Source: Protonemura montana
Lineage: Eukaryota; Arthropoda; Insecta; Plecoptera; Nemouridae
Reading direction: 5' to 3'
Assembly (NCBI GenBank): GCA_947568835.1
Contig: OX387603.1
Location: 3,139,701 to 3,203,700, forward strand
DNA length: 64,000 nt
A program made the translations under genes and the position numbers. Shown piece after piece: positions 1-9,780 of the stretch. Positions within the stretch are counted from its first letter, which is position 1; the number at the start of each line of letters is the position of its first letter. Below the pieces are notes generated by a model that saw only the letters and a program-made list of their open reading frames with translations, did not search any database and had not been told where the DNA came from.

Positions 1-111
1 GATGGGTGACCGCCATGCACATGACCAGTTCTGTTCGGGAGAGAGACTAGAGGGATTGAACTTAAGCAACACTGCGCCGAGTCGGCCGTTGGGTGGGTGA
101 CCACCACGCAT
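1..111 (+). repeat. 5S-derived SINE head, partial tandem copies at the window edge
   Basis: The window opens inside a 5S rRNA-like stretch. The box C-like string GATGGGTGACC is at position 1, a box A-like TTAAGCAACACTGCGCC at about 62, and a second GTGGGTGACCACC at about 93. This is the same roughly 91-bp monomer seen elsewhere in the window. The copy runs directly into the 70-bp tRNA-like array, so its SINE body and tail are missing. Confidence 0.75.
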
Positions 112-1270
112 ACGGCCAGGGAGGTACCAGGTTTGATCCTAGTGGCCGGCTATCCAGGTAGTGAGAGCGTCATGTCTGCCTTGCATTTGGGAGGTCCCAG
201 GTTCGATCCTGGTGGCCGGCTATCCTTGTAGTGAGAGCGTCATGTCTGCCTTGCAATCGGGAGGTCCCAGGTTCGATCCTGGTGGCAGGCTATCTTGGTA
301 GGGAGAGCGTCATGTCTGTCTTGCATTCGGGAGGTCCCAGGTTCGATCCTGGTGGCTGGCTATCCTGGTAGTGAGAGCGCCTTGTCTTCCTTGCATTCGG
401 GAGGTCCTAGGTTCGATCCTGGTGACCAGCTATCCTGGTAGTGAGAGCGCCATGTCTGCCTAGTATTCGGGAGGTCCCAGGTTCGATCCTGGTGGCCGGC
501 TATCCTGATAGTGAGAGCGCCATGTCTGACTTGCATTCGGGAGGTCCCAGGTTCGATCCTAGTGGCCAGCTATCCTGGTAGTGAGAGCGCCATGTCTGCC
601 TTGCATTCGGGAGGTCCCAGGTTCGATCCTGGTGGCCGGCTATCCTGGTCGTGAGAGCGCAATGTCTGCCTTGCATTCGAGAGGTCCCAGGTTCGATCCT
701 GGTGGCAGGCTATCCTGCTAGTGAGAGCGCCATGTCTGCCTTGCATTCGGAAGGTCCCAGGTTCGATCCTGGTGGCCGGCTATCCTGGTAGTGAGAGCGC
801 CATGCCTGCCTTGCATTTGAGAGGTCCCAGATTCGATCCTGGTGGCCGGCTATCCTGGTAGTGAGATCACCATGTCTGCCATGCATTCGGGAGATCCCAG
901 GTTCGATCCTAGTGGCCGGCTATCCTGGTAGTGAGAGCGCAATGTCTGCCTTGCATTCGAGAGGTCCCAGGTTCGATCCTGGTAGCCGGCTATCCTGGTA
1001 GTGAGAGCACCATGTCTGCCTTGCATTTGGGAGGTCCCAGGTTCGATCCTGGTGGCCGGCTATCCTGGTAGTGAGAGCGCCATGTCTGCCTTGCATTCGG
1101 GAGGTCCCAGGTTCGATCCTGGTGGCCGGCTATCCTGGTAGTGAGAGCGCCATGCCTGCCTTGCATTCGGGAGGTCCCAGGTTCGATCCTGGTGGCTGGC
1201 TATCGTGGTAGTAAGAGCGCCATGTCTGCCTTGAAATCGGGAGGTCGCAGATTCGATACTGGTAGCTTGT
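112..1270 (+). repeat. Tandem array of a 70-bp tRNA-like unit (about 16 copies)
   Basis: The motif TATCCTGGTAGTGAGAGCGC recurs exactly every 70 bp, from 151 to 1201. Each unit carries a box A-like segment (that motif), a TTGCAT anticodon-loop-like segment and a box B-like GGTTCGATCCTGG, in tRNA order and spacing. Units abut without spacer and are about the length of a tRNA. The best analogy is tRNA-Ala(TGC), but the T-arm and anticodon stems pair imperfectly, so these are tRNA-like satellite units and not convincing functional tRNA genes. Copies differ by scattered substitutions; the last one (about 1201-1270) is the most degraded. Confidence 0.85.
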
Positions 1271-1379
1271 AAGTATTTTTTTCGAAAATGTGTCTATTTA
1301 TTTATATTTATTTTTCTCCTTGTTTGATATATTTAAATACAGAGTTTATTTGCAGAATATGAGATATCGTTACGATGCG
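1271..1379. other. AT-rich spacer
   Basis: AT-rich spacer between the tRNA-like array and the GC-rich segment; no feature seen. Confidence 0.5.
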
Positions 1380-1636
1380 TCGTTACGCACCACGCGTCGT
1401 CACACAATTAGTTCGTCGTCAGCCCGCCATGTGTTTCACCGCCCCCTCACTAAGTGCACCGCGTCGCCGCCAGAGCGAGCGCGACGCGCGGGCGTCGTGA
1501 CGTCAGTTCAGCCCCGATCGATAGCGTCGTTCGCCGCCATTTTGAAATCGCCAGAGACGACGTCTTGTGTCCAGGCAGCTGTGATTTCGTCGTCGTTTCG
1601 TCGTAAAACAGTCGTCCACCCGCAAGCACTGACAAG
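1380..1636 (+). promoter_or_regulatory. GC/CpG-rich candidate promoter and non-coding first exon with a consensus CRE
   Basis: This 250-bp block is strikingly richer in GC and CpG than its surroundings. It contains a perfect cAMP-response element TGACGTCA at 1498-1505, and ends in a good splice donor (GACAAG|GTACGATC, donor at 1637). Rab3's coding exon 1 starts directly after an acceptor at 11,881, so Rab3 needs at least one upstream non-coding exon. This block is a candidate in the right orientation, but the link is inferred over 10 kb; a separate non-coding transcript is possible. Confidence 0.35.
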
Positions 1637-2539
1637 GTACGATCTAGCTTGCTTTGTTTGCATTCAGCTGACTGGTTTCCCGCTCCTGGCCTCTCGCTGG
1701 CACTTGTTATTCGTGTCAAAGTCTCGACGTCGCCGTGAGAGCGCCGATCGATTTCGGTTAGGAGATAGGCACTGCACCGAGATACAAGGAATGTCACTCG
1801 ATTACCCTTTTTTTCGAACACAATTCTCGCCTGGCGGCGCTTGTTTTCAGAGACAACGAAATATTTGCACGGTCCGCCTCGGCGAATGCGTTTCCAAGAC
1901 AAATCATCAACAAAATTTAACTGACGTTTAAAAAAATGGCGTGGCCCGTTGTCATGGGAGGGGTGAAAACGAACCTGATTTTATCTCGTTTTAATCTTAG
2001 CTTCGCAACACGGCACTTTGGGCTTTCGCATGTGAGTTTGAACGGTGCAAGGCTAGACAAGGCTCACAAACAATGGCATCGGCAAGTTTAAATCGGCCGT
2101 CTTTATGTCCGCCGAGGAGTAAATCTAGTTTTAAGACATGTGGGTCATGCCCATCTCTCATGACCCTTGCCTCGGGTGCATTGGGACACCAGGTTACATA
2201 ATGATATGGAGATGTGTTCAGAAACAGGTGAAGCAAGCTTGATTAGTCAGAGCTTGGTCCCGTGAATCAGAGTTGTTTCATATTAATCATCAGCGCGTAT
2301 AGAGGTGGGTACAGTTCAATACGCGCCTTGCCACTATGCAGCTATGAAATGATAATAATGATTATTGAAAACTATCAGATATTACTGGCAAACTGAGGTA
2401 TCATCGCGAAGTGGTTCATAACTGTGAGCTGATGAAAATCGTCGTTATGTTTGAACATTTTTGGCCTCGGTAGCATCATGTTTCTCTGCGGGCTTGACGG
2501 TTATTCACTGCTGTTGATTAGATAACATGCAGCCTGTCA
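1637..2539. other. Unassigned sequence
   Basis: No convincing coding exon or repeat. Short ORFs on both strands look random. GC content falls towards the 68-bp satellite on the right. Confidence 0.5.
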
Positions 2540-3069
2540 TTCACCGACAGTCAATAGACCAGTGCCACAGGGACAGTGCCAACACAGCGTGTCAAAAGGG
2601 ACAATGCTAAGCGGTGGCCGGACCTTGGTGCTGTTGGACAGGAGCAGCCAACACAGTGTGTCAAAGAGACAATGCTAAGCGGTGGCCAGTCCGTGGTGCT
2701 GTTGGACAGGAGCAGCCAACACAGTGTGTCTAAGGGACAAGGCTAAGCGGTGGCCGGTCCTTGGTGCTGTTGGACAGAAGCAGCCAACACAGTGTGTCAA
2801 AGGGACAAGGCTTAGCGGTGGCCGGTCCTTGGTGCTGTTGGACAGGAGCAGCCAACACAGTGTGTCAAAGGGACAAGGCTAAGCGGTGGCCGGTCCTTGG
2901 TGCTGTTGGACAGGAGCAGCCAACACAGTGTGTCAAAGTGACAAGGCTAAGCGGTGGCCGGTCCTTGGTGCTGTTGGACAGGAGCAGCCAACACAGTGTG
3001 TCAAAGGGACAATGCTAAGCGGTGGCCGGTCCTTGGTGCTGTTGGACAGGAGCAGCCAACACAGTGTAT
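2540..3069 (+). repeat. 68-bp satellite array (7 units) starting in a SINE-tail remnant
   Basis: CTAAGCGGTGGCC recurs at 2607, 2675, 2743, 2811 (variant), 2879, 2947 and 3015, a strict 68-bp period. Units read TGCTGTTGGACAGGAGCAGC, then CAACACAGTGTGTCAAAGGG. The left edge (about 2547-2575) resembles the 3' tail of the local SINE (CATTCACCGAC, then AGACCAGTGCCAC). The same satellite occurs in reverse orientation at 21.9-22.5 kb inside the Bora gene. Long open frames here are a product of the repeat and are not called as genes. Confidence 0.9.
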
Positions 3070-3953
3070 TTTAAAACTAATTTTTCTTGGAAATGGTATG
3101 AGCTCAAAATTTTTTGAGGGCAACACAGTTCTGCTCAAAACGAACTCAAAACGATGCACTGAGAAAAATTCATGATTTGAAAAGTGTTTGAGGTTGGGCG
3201 TCAACTTGGCCGAAACGGGGCAAATCGGCGACCGTTAAAGTCCACCTCATCGCCGAGCGCAGGTGGTTGTTTGTATTGAAACAGCTGCTTGTCGCTTCGA
3301 CGCTAATTATCGGTAATTTCGTCACCGAGTGTTCAGCCGGAAGCGTTTCCATGACGATTGTCCACTTCCTGTTGCCAATCAGTCGAGAGCAGGCCGAGCA
3401 TACGCGTTGTTGCTGAGAGGTACACGCCAGTCAATTACTGACACACGTGTAAACTGCGATTTAACCTGAAGACGAGTGCTAATCGGTGCGTTAACAAGTG
3501 GTTAAAAAGTGGTTAAAAAGTGGTCAGCAATTTGTGAACAAGCGTTGCGACAGTGAGAGCAAATTTTTTTTCTGCGTTTTCCACCGATTGAACCCCCAGA
3601 AGAGTTGAGAAGTTATTTAAAGGGAAAATTCGTCTTCTGGTCGTTGTTTTGCGCCTGCGTTTCACGTCCTCGAACAGGTCCTTGCGGTGATCGCCCCTGA
3701 CCACAATTAGTATTGCTTTGTTGATGAAAACAGCATCGAAACGCCGCATTTCACGGGGACTGGGATTTTGAAGAGTTTATGCTTTTGATCTAGCACGTAC
3801 TCGTTTGTAAATCGACGGTATAGTTGGTACCAGTGTTAAGAAGTGTTAGCGGGGTTTACCATCGCTTGGGTTAAGCAGGTTAAGCGGGGTTTAAAAGCTT
3901 AGCCACCAACTCAAATGGCCGACAAAAGGACAAGTCAATGAAAGACCTGTTTG
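3070..3953 (+). promoter_or_regulatory. Candidate 5' non-coding exon or promoter region
   Basis: A CCAAT box lies at about 3374 and the segment ends in a strong donor (GACCTGTTTG|GTGAGTTG, donor at 3954). An ATG at 3915 opens an eight-codon reading frame and a second ATG at 3938 is open only up to the donor, so the segment would act as 5' UTR with upstream ORFs. It could be an alternative first exon of Rab3. No expressed-sequence support can be seen, so this is a weak call. Confidence 0.25.
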
Positions 3954-4300
3954 GTGAGTTGTTACCATTTTGCATTACCTCGACGCTCGAATTTATGTTG
4001 TCAACCGTTCTTAGATTTGATTAAGTTTTGGCCCCGTTTCGATTTAGAACTTTCTTTCCTTGTGACAGTTATCTCGTGGCCGTGCCTTGTTGGTATCCAG
4101 TCGGCTGTGCGGTCATTCTTATCTCGCGAGCCAAACGCGTGACTGCGAATTCAAAATTTCAACACTTTTATCTTTTTTTATTCAAATCAATCTTCATGTT
4201 TTAAAATAATTAACGTGATATTGCAAGACTTGCATAGCTTTGATACCAACTTACAGACTTTCGAAAAGTTTCATATTTGTTTTATTTATTAATTTGTGGT
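3954..4300. other. Unassigned sequence
   Basis: AT-rich; intron-like if the upstream donor is real. No repeat or coding sequence recognised. Confidence 0.5.
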
Positions 4301-4928
4301 GTTTAACGAGGCACTGTTTTGACATCTGGCCATGCGGCACTGGTCTAATGGCGTCGGTGAATGAGTGGATAATGATTAGGATGAGGAACCTAACCTAGCT
4401 TAGAAGGGAGGAGGGTAAACCCGGTGCCGGCACGTAGCCTACTCCTGTTGAAGAGCACCAAGGGGACCACCGGCTTAACGTCCCTTCCGAAGGACGGTAC
4501 AACTCGAACAGCAGGATTCCTCCACAAATCCATGCTGTCGAGAGGTTGATAAGCAAGGCGAATGAAGTTGCTGTACTAACTTTCATCCCTCCAACCTCTC
4601 TCCCGAACAGAACTGATCATGTGTATGATGGTCACTCATCCAATACCTAACCCAGCGCAGTGTTGCCTAACTTTTATCCCTCCAACCTCTCTCCCGAACA
4701 GAACTGGTCATGTGTATGATGGTCACACATCCAATACCTGACCCAGCGCAGTGTTGCTTAACTTTCATCCCTCCAACCTCTCTCCCGAACAGAACTGGTC
4801 ATGTGTATGATGGTCACCCATCCAATACCTGACTCAGCGCAGTGTTGCTTAACTTTCATCCCTCCAACCTCTCTCCCGAACAGAACTGGTCATATGTATA
4901 ATGGTCCAACACGACAAACCGTTCGGTA
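4301..4928 (-). repeat. 5S-derived SINE with a four-fold tandem 91-bp head
   Basis: Read on the minus strand, the element starts with a 5S-like head (CCGAACGGTTTGTCG) and continues with copies of a 91-bp monomer. That monomer holds the 5S box A and box C analogues (GTTAAGCAACACTGCGC and GGATGGGTGACC). Then come the SINE body (CAGCATGGATTTGTGGAGGA and following) and the tail CAGTGC.TCGTTAAAC. GAACAGAACTG recurs at 4605, 4696, 4787 and 4878, exactly 91 bp apart. Only the 5S part is multiplied; body and tail are single. Confidence 0.85.
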
Positions 4929-5677
4929 AAAGTGTCAAATCTTTGGGTTACTTTTCAAATTATCTTCAAAATTATAACCTTCAAAAAGTTTCGTTTTGTG
5001 TGTAATTTTGTTTATCAACTTTGGACTCACACATTCAGTGAAAAGCTCGGCAAGTGTGTCTAGCAGGCAGTGGAATTTCCAAAATATTATTTACTATTCC
5101 AGCCAGAGGGCACGGCACCTCCATCTACGCGAAAATAGTAGCGAAATTTACTCAAAACCTGGCGCATTGCTTTGAATTAAAGAGTCGGGCTGTCTAGAAG
5201 AAATATTAAATTACAAGTATGAGCCCTTGTATCGAAGATACCAGCAGAGTAACCTCCTTGTATGATCAAATTATGTTATAGTAGGAACGAGTATTTTTCA
5301 ACGATTGATATACACGTAACGACATTCAAAAGCGAGTAACCTCGCTAGAATCTGCACACTTAAAGCTACAACCTCGATGGCAGTTTGTGAAACCACTGCA
5401 CTTGTTGCATCGCACAACGGTCTGTGCATAAAACGGGGGGCCGTGGAACACCAGTCAGCGACATCTTTCATCGTCAGAAGCTCTAATATCTTCTCAAAAA
5501 TTGGTGGCAAAAGCTGCTAAATAAGCGTGTGTTTGTTTAGAGTAACATCTGAACACACAAGCAAGGGAAAGCAAACATTGTCAGGGACAATGGGTGCCTT
5601 GACAGCTGATATTGATACGGAATATTAGGTCTCCAAGAATAAAATTGTTCAAGACAGCTGTTTCATTGATTTTTTGT
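4929..5677. other. Unassigned sequence with a short dispersed repeat
   Basis: No gene recognised. Positions 5298-5342 (TATACACGTAACGACATTCA and flanks) closely match 14,473-14,515 inside the MITE of Rab3 intron 3, so a partial relative of that element lies here. Confidence 0.5.
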
Positions 5678-6018
5678 GTTTAACGACGCACTGTTTTGAC
5701 AACTGGCTCTGCGGCACTGGTCTAATGACGTCGGTGAATGAGTGCATAAGGATGAAGGCACGTAGATTACTCCTGTCGAAGACCAAGGGGACCACCGGCT
5801 TAAAGTCCCTTCCGAATGACGGTACAAAGCGAACAACAGGATTCCTCCACAAATCCATGCTGTCGAGAGGTTGATAGGCAAGGCGAGTGAAGTTGCTGTA
5901 CTAAATTTCATCCCTCCAACCTCTCTCCCGAACAGAACTGGTCATGTGTATGATGGTCACCCATCCAATACCTGACTCAGCGCAGTGTTGCTTAACTTCG
6001 GTGATCTCACGAGAAACC
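5678..6018 (-). repeat. 5S-derived SINE, single head, nearly complete
   Basis: This is the clearest monomeric copy of the family. On the minus strand, in order: 5S-like TCTCGTGAGATCACCGAAG and GTTAAGCAACACTGCGC, box C-like GGATGGGTGACCATCATACA, the body with CAGCATGGATTTGTGGAGGA, the segment TAAGCCGGTGGTCCCCTTGG, and the tail ATTAGACCAGTGCC, then GTCAAAACAGTGCGTCGTTA. It is about 340 bp long. The 5S relationship puts it in the SINE3 type, which uses a type 1 internal pol III promoter. Confidence 0.88.
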
Positions 6019-6674
6019 TTACGCAGTTTGGTACCGCACTTTGTCACATGGTAGCGACACCATGCAGCATTGGTTCACATCGTACATCGCCCATCATCTC
6101 ATGTTTTGTTAAGTTTTAAAATTATTTTGATTTAGTTCTCTGAGTCTTTTTTAGCCTTAACTATAATGTGATAGGAATAATTTCCATGCGACTTTTCTGT
6201 TTTTTACACAGAGTTTATAACCAGGGTACTTACGATAAGTATTAAACAACTTACAAGTACATAGACAACCGATTACTTCACCCGGCTTAAACTGTCCAAA
6301 CGTACCACGATTATGAGTAAAACAATAAAGAGTACTTAGCCCGAGCTTAGTCTAAGCCCAAGCTTAGTCTAAGCCTGGCTCGGTGTTTGTCAGCCAACGT
6401 CTAACCGTGTTTGCCTCTGATTCAGCGCCATTTTGCCAAGTTCCAGGCCAACGGGCCAAACCGCAAGGCCCGGCAGTTGCAGTGATAACAGTTGATAGCT
6501 AAGTTAGGCTTGAAGTCTAGTTCGAGCTGGCAGGGAAGGAATCTCACTCGCGTTGGGGATACTTCGATCCTCCAGTTTAACAAGGTATTCTGCAATCGTT
6601 CAAAACATGATATCGCCGAAGGTTAACTACGCTGCGCTGGCTCAGACTTTGGATGGGATATCTTCGCGCTGCGG
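6019..6674. other. Unassigned sequence, with one weak exon-like segment
   Basis: Mostly without signal. Positions 6426-6485 follow a plausible acceptor (TTTGCCTCTGATTCAG) and read RHFAKFQANGPNRKARQLQ then stop, in a locally GC-rich patch. No partner exon with a matching phase was found, so it is not called as a gene. Confidence 0.4.
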
Positions 6675-7215
6675 TGACCAGTTCTGTTCGACAGGGATTG
6701 AAGTGAGTACGACAGTTAAGTTGACGAAAGCTAAGCAACACTGCGCTGAGTCAGGTATTGTTGGATGGGTGACCATCATACACATGACCAGTTCTGTTCG
6801 GGAGAGAGGTTGGAGGGATGAAAGTTAAGCAACACTGCGCTGGGTCAGGTATTGGATGGGTGACCATCATACACATGACCAGTTGTGTTCGGGAGAGAGG
6901 TTGGAGGGATGAAAGTTAAGCACCACTCCGCTGGGTCAGGTATTGGATGGGTGACCATCATACACATGACCAGTTCTGTTCGGGAGAGAGGTTGAAGGGA
7001 TGAAAGTTAGTCCAGCAACTTTACTCGCCTTGCTTATCAACCTCTCGACAGCATGGATTTGTGGAGGAATCCTGTTGTTCACGTTGTACCGTCCTTCGGA
7101 AGGTACGTTAATAGCTCGTCAGTAGCAACGGGTTTCCCATTCGATCACACACACTCATTCACCGACGTCATTAAACCAGTGCCAACAGAGCGTCGTTAAA
7201 CACCATCTGATCGAT
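6675..7215 (+). repeat. 5S-derived SINE with tandem 91-bp heads
   Basis: Plus-strand copy. GTTCGGGAGAGAGG recurs at 91-bp steps (about 6797, 6888, 6979), each time after GTTAAGC and GGATGGGTGACCATC. The single-copy body (CAGCATGGATTTGTGGAGGA) and the tail AAACCAGTGCC, then GCGTCGTTAAACACC, follow. The body is rearranged after the GTCCTTCGGAAGG segment. Confidence 0.85.
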
Positions 7216-8315
7216 CCATTAGTAGCTGTATTAAATTAATCACTCCTTGGAATGGCGAAGCGGTTCAGAGCCGTGGGTGGATGTGTTGTACTGTTTTGCG
7301 CTATCGTTAAACAGGACAAGCCAGTCGCCAGTACCGAATTTTTTGGTCCTTTTGAGGGCCGCAAGTCAGTCAGACATAGAGAAAGTAAAAACTGTTCAAC
7401 GCATCACCAATCACTACTTGGTCGAAACTACCCATTTTTTAAACAGTACGGCATTGATCGGTTTGCAAAATTTAACGGTCACGATTTCAAATATGGGACT
7501 CCATGACGCTACACACCCCTTCGTAAGACCCCGCCACAGCTGTCGATGGCCTATCCTCTTTATGACTAGAAATTCACAGAAACATTGCGTTTTGTCGTTA
7601 ACGTTCATATAACTAATGTGATGTTGCCATTAATGTTATTTTGCGTCCCTGACCCCCAAGGCTTCGTCTAGTCGATCCATGCCACCGACATGGCTTTCAG
7701 ACCAACCAGAGACCTAGGTCGTCATGTTTCTCTGTTTAATTAGGTATTTTCAGAATTTATTTTGAATTTACTACATTATTTAGCATTCATATGTTATTAT
7801 ATGCTTTTACAAATGACATTTCACATCGCTTTTTTTTTCTTTGCATAAATACGCGGAACGGAATTATAAAAAATTGTTTTACAGAACAAGTTTCGACACC
7901 AATTTAAACTCCACGGACTATTTTTACTTTCACGGAATGCCTTTTTTTTTACTTTATCCTGAACATGTCACTCACATCATATGTCGCTTACATCATGTAG
8001 GTGACATGAAGTGACCTGATAACAACATGACAGACGCCACGGGATAAGTTTACATGCAAAACATTCAGACAGGTTTTTTTTCATTTGTCAACGCCACAAA
8101 TGTAGGAGTATCTTTTAATTTGTTTTGTTTTTTTTGTGTTTTCTCTCCTCACTTTCGACGACCCGAAGATGCCGGCTCGTTCCAACTGCGTACCAGGAGT
8201 GCACGCTTGGTGTCGTTAGTGGAGTTCCCCGTTGGACTTTTGGCAGACATCGCCCACTCCAAGGTTTGTTGCCCTCCCACCCCTCAAACCACTCGGTACC
8301 ACGAGACGCCATTAC
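7216..8315. other. Unassigned sequence
   Basis: Two overlapping open frames (84 and 121 codons, near 7247-7612) have no recognisable domain and no splice context. No repeat recognised apart from T-rich runs near 7950 and 8130. Confidence 0.45.
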
Positions 8316-9030
8316 ACAACGGAGCGGACACTCGCCGTCGCCTCTGTGCTGGACATTCCGTGACAGGGCGCTTGTTTCGCTCCTCGCAAAGGAGCGGACA
8401 CTCGCCGTCGCCTCTGTGCTGGACATTCCGTGACAGGGTGCTTGTTTCGATCCACGCAAAGGAGCGGACACTCGGCGTCGCCTCTGTGCTGGACATTCCG
8501 TGACAGGGCGCTTGTTTCGCTCCACGCAAATGAGCGCACACTCGCCGTCGCCTCTGTGCTGGACATTCCGTGACAGGGCGCTTGTTTCGCTCCTCGCAAA
8601 GGAGCGGACACTCGCCGTCGCCTCTGTGCTGGACATTCCGTGACAGGGTGCTTGTTTCGCTCCACGCAAAGGAGCGGACACTCGCCGTCGCGTCTGTGCT
8701 GGACATTCCGTGACAGGGTGCTTGTTTCGCTCCACGCAAAGGAGCGGACACTCGCCGTCGCCTCTGTGCTGGACATTCCGTGACAGGGCGCTTGTTTCGC
8801 TCCACGCAAAGGAGCGGACACTCGTCGTCGCCTCTGTGCTGGACATTCCGTGACAGGGCGCTTGTTTCGCTCCACGCAAAGGAGCGGACACTCGTCGTCG
8901 CCTCTGTGCTGGACATTCCGTGACAGGGCGCTTGTTTCGCTCCACGCAAAGGAGCGGACACTCGTCGTCGCCTCTGTGCTGAACATTCCGTGACAGGGCG
9001 CTTGTTTCGTTCCACGCATAGGAGCGGTCC
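8316..9030. repeat. Second 70-bp satellite, 10 copies, with a hairpin in each unit
   Basis: CCTCTGTGCTGGACATTCCG recurs at 8341, 8411, 8481, 8551, 8621, 8691 (variant), 8761, 8831, 8901 and 8971, a strict 70-bp period. Each unit contains the inverted repeat CGCTCC-acgcaaa-GGAGCG (6-bp stem, 7-nt loop). It is unrelated to the tRNA-like 70-bp array at the left edge. A minus-strand frame of 323 codons runs through the array only because all frames of the unit lack stops. One degenerate unit in reverse orientation reappears at 63.92-63.98 kb. Confidence 0.92.
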
Positions 9031-9190
9031 AGCCTCAGAACCTGCTGCGACAAGTGGCTTGATTTATCCTTGGTGCTCACGGTCATTCGTTGTCGACGTC
9101 GATGTGAAATACTACGCTACAGGATCATTTATTTCGAGTGCCAAGAGACTTATTCTGACATTTATAGGCAGCGCTTTGACAAGGCCGTGG

Positions 9191-9515
9191 CTTAACGTGT
9201 TGGAAATATCAAAGTTAAGCAACACTGCGCTGAGTCAGGTATGGGATGGGTGACCATTATACACATGACCAGTTCTTTTAGGGAGAGAGGTTGGAGGGAT
9301 GAAAGTTAAGCAACACTGCACTGGGTCAGATATTGGATGGGTGACCATCATACACATGACCAGTTCTGTTCGGGAGAGAGGTTGGAGGGATGAAAGTTGG
9401 TACAGCAACTTCACTCACCTTGCTTATCAACCTCTCGACAGCATGGATTTGTGGAGGAATCCTGCTGTTCGCGTTGTACCGTCCTTCGGGTGGTCCCTTT
9501 GGTGTTCTTTGACAG
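9191..9515 (+). repeat. 5S-derived SINE, two to three head monomers, 3' end truncated
   Basis: The head begins around CGTGTTGGAAA and continues with GTTAAGCAACACTGCGC twice, 91 bp apart, each followed by a GGATGGGTGACC-like box C. The body CAGCATGGATTTGTGGAGGA is present, but the canonical tail is missing. Confidence 0.82.
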
Positions 9516-9780
9516 AATCAGTCATTTACGGGTAGATGATGCATCAGCTCGAGGGTGAATGCCTTCGCGTGGCAGCTAATATCCACACAGAATCTCCTGT
9601 GTAGATTCAGGGCATTGTTCTAGACCGGCATGTTCATCTCCAATCCACTGCGTCAACTCCACGGGCTGCTAGAGAGATTTCCAATCTTGAGACTAGCACT
9701 CGACTGTCGAGAGTCGACTGCTTGACAAGGCCGAATCGATACACGCTTGCCTGGCTTCCTCAGCATCATACTGGAGCAAC
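9516..9780. other. Unassigned sequence
   Basis: No feature seen between the SINE and the 41-bp satellite; it contains a short inverted repeat CTGTCGAGAGTCGACTG. Confidence 0.4.

Noticed and set aside
112..1270. Cluster of functional tRNA genes
   Set aside because: Box A and B are present, but the T-stem and anticodon stem pair poorly, there are no terminators between units, and unit ends do not form an acceptor stem.
2682..3175. Set of overlapping 62-85-codon frames
   Set aside because: They follow from the stop-free 68-bp satellite unit; the same holds for the minus frames at 21.8-22.4 kb.
7247..7612. 84- and 121-codon frames
   Set aside because: No recognisable domain, no partner exon, overlapping frames on the same strand.
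8115..9086. 323-codon minus-strand open frame
   Set aside because: It runs through the 70-bp satellite. Several overlapping frames are equally open and the 'protein' is just the repeat in rotating phases.
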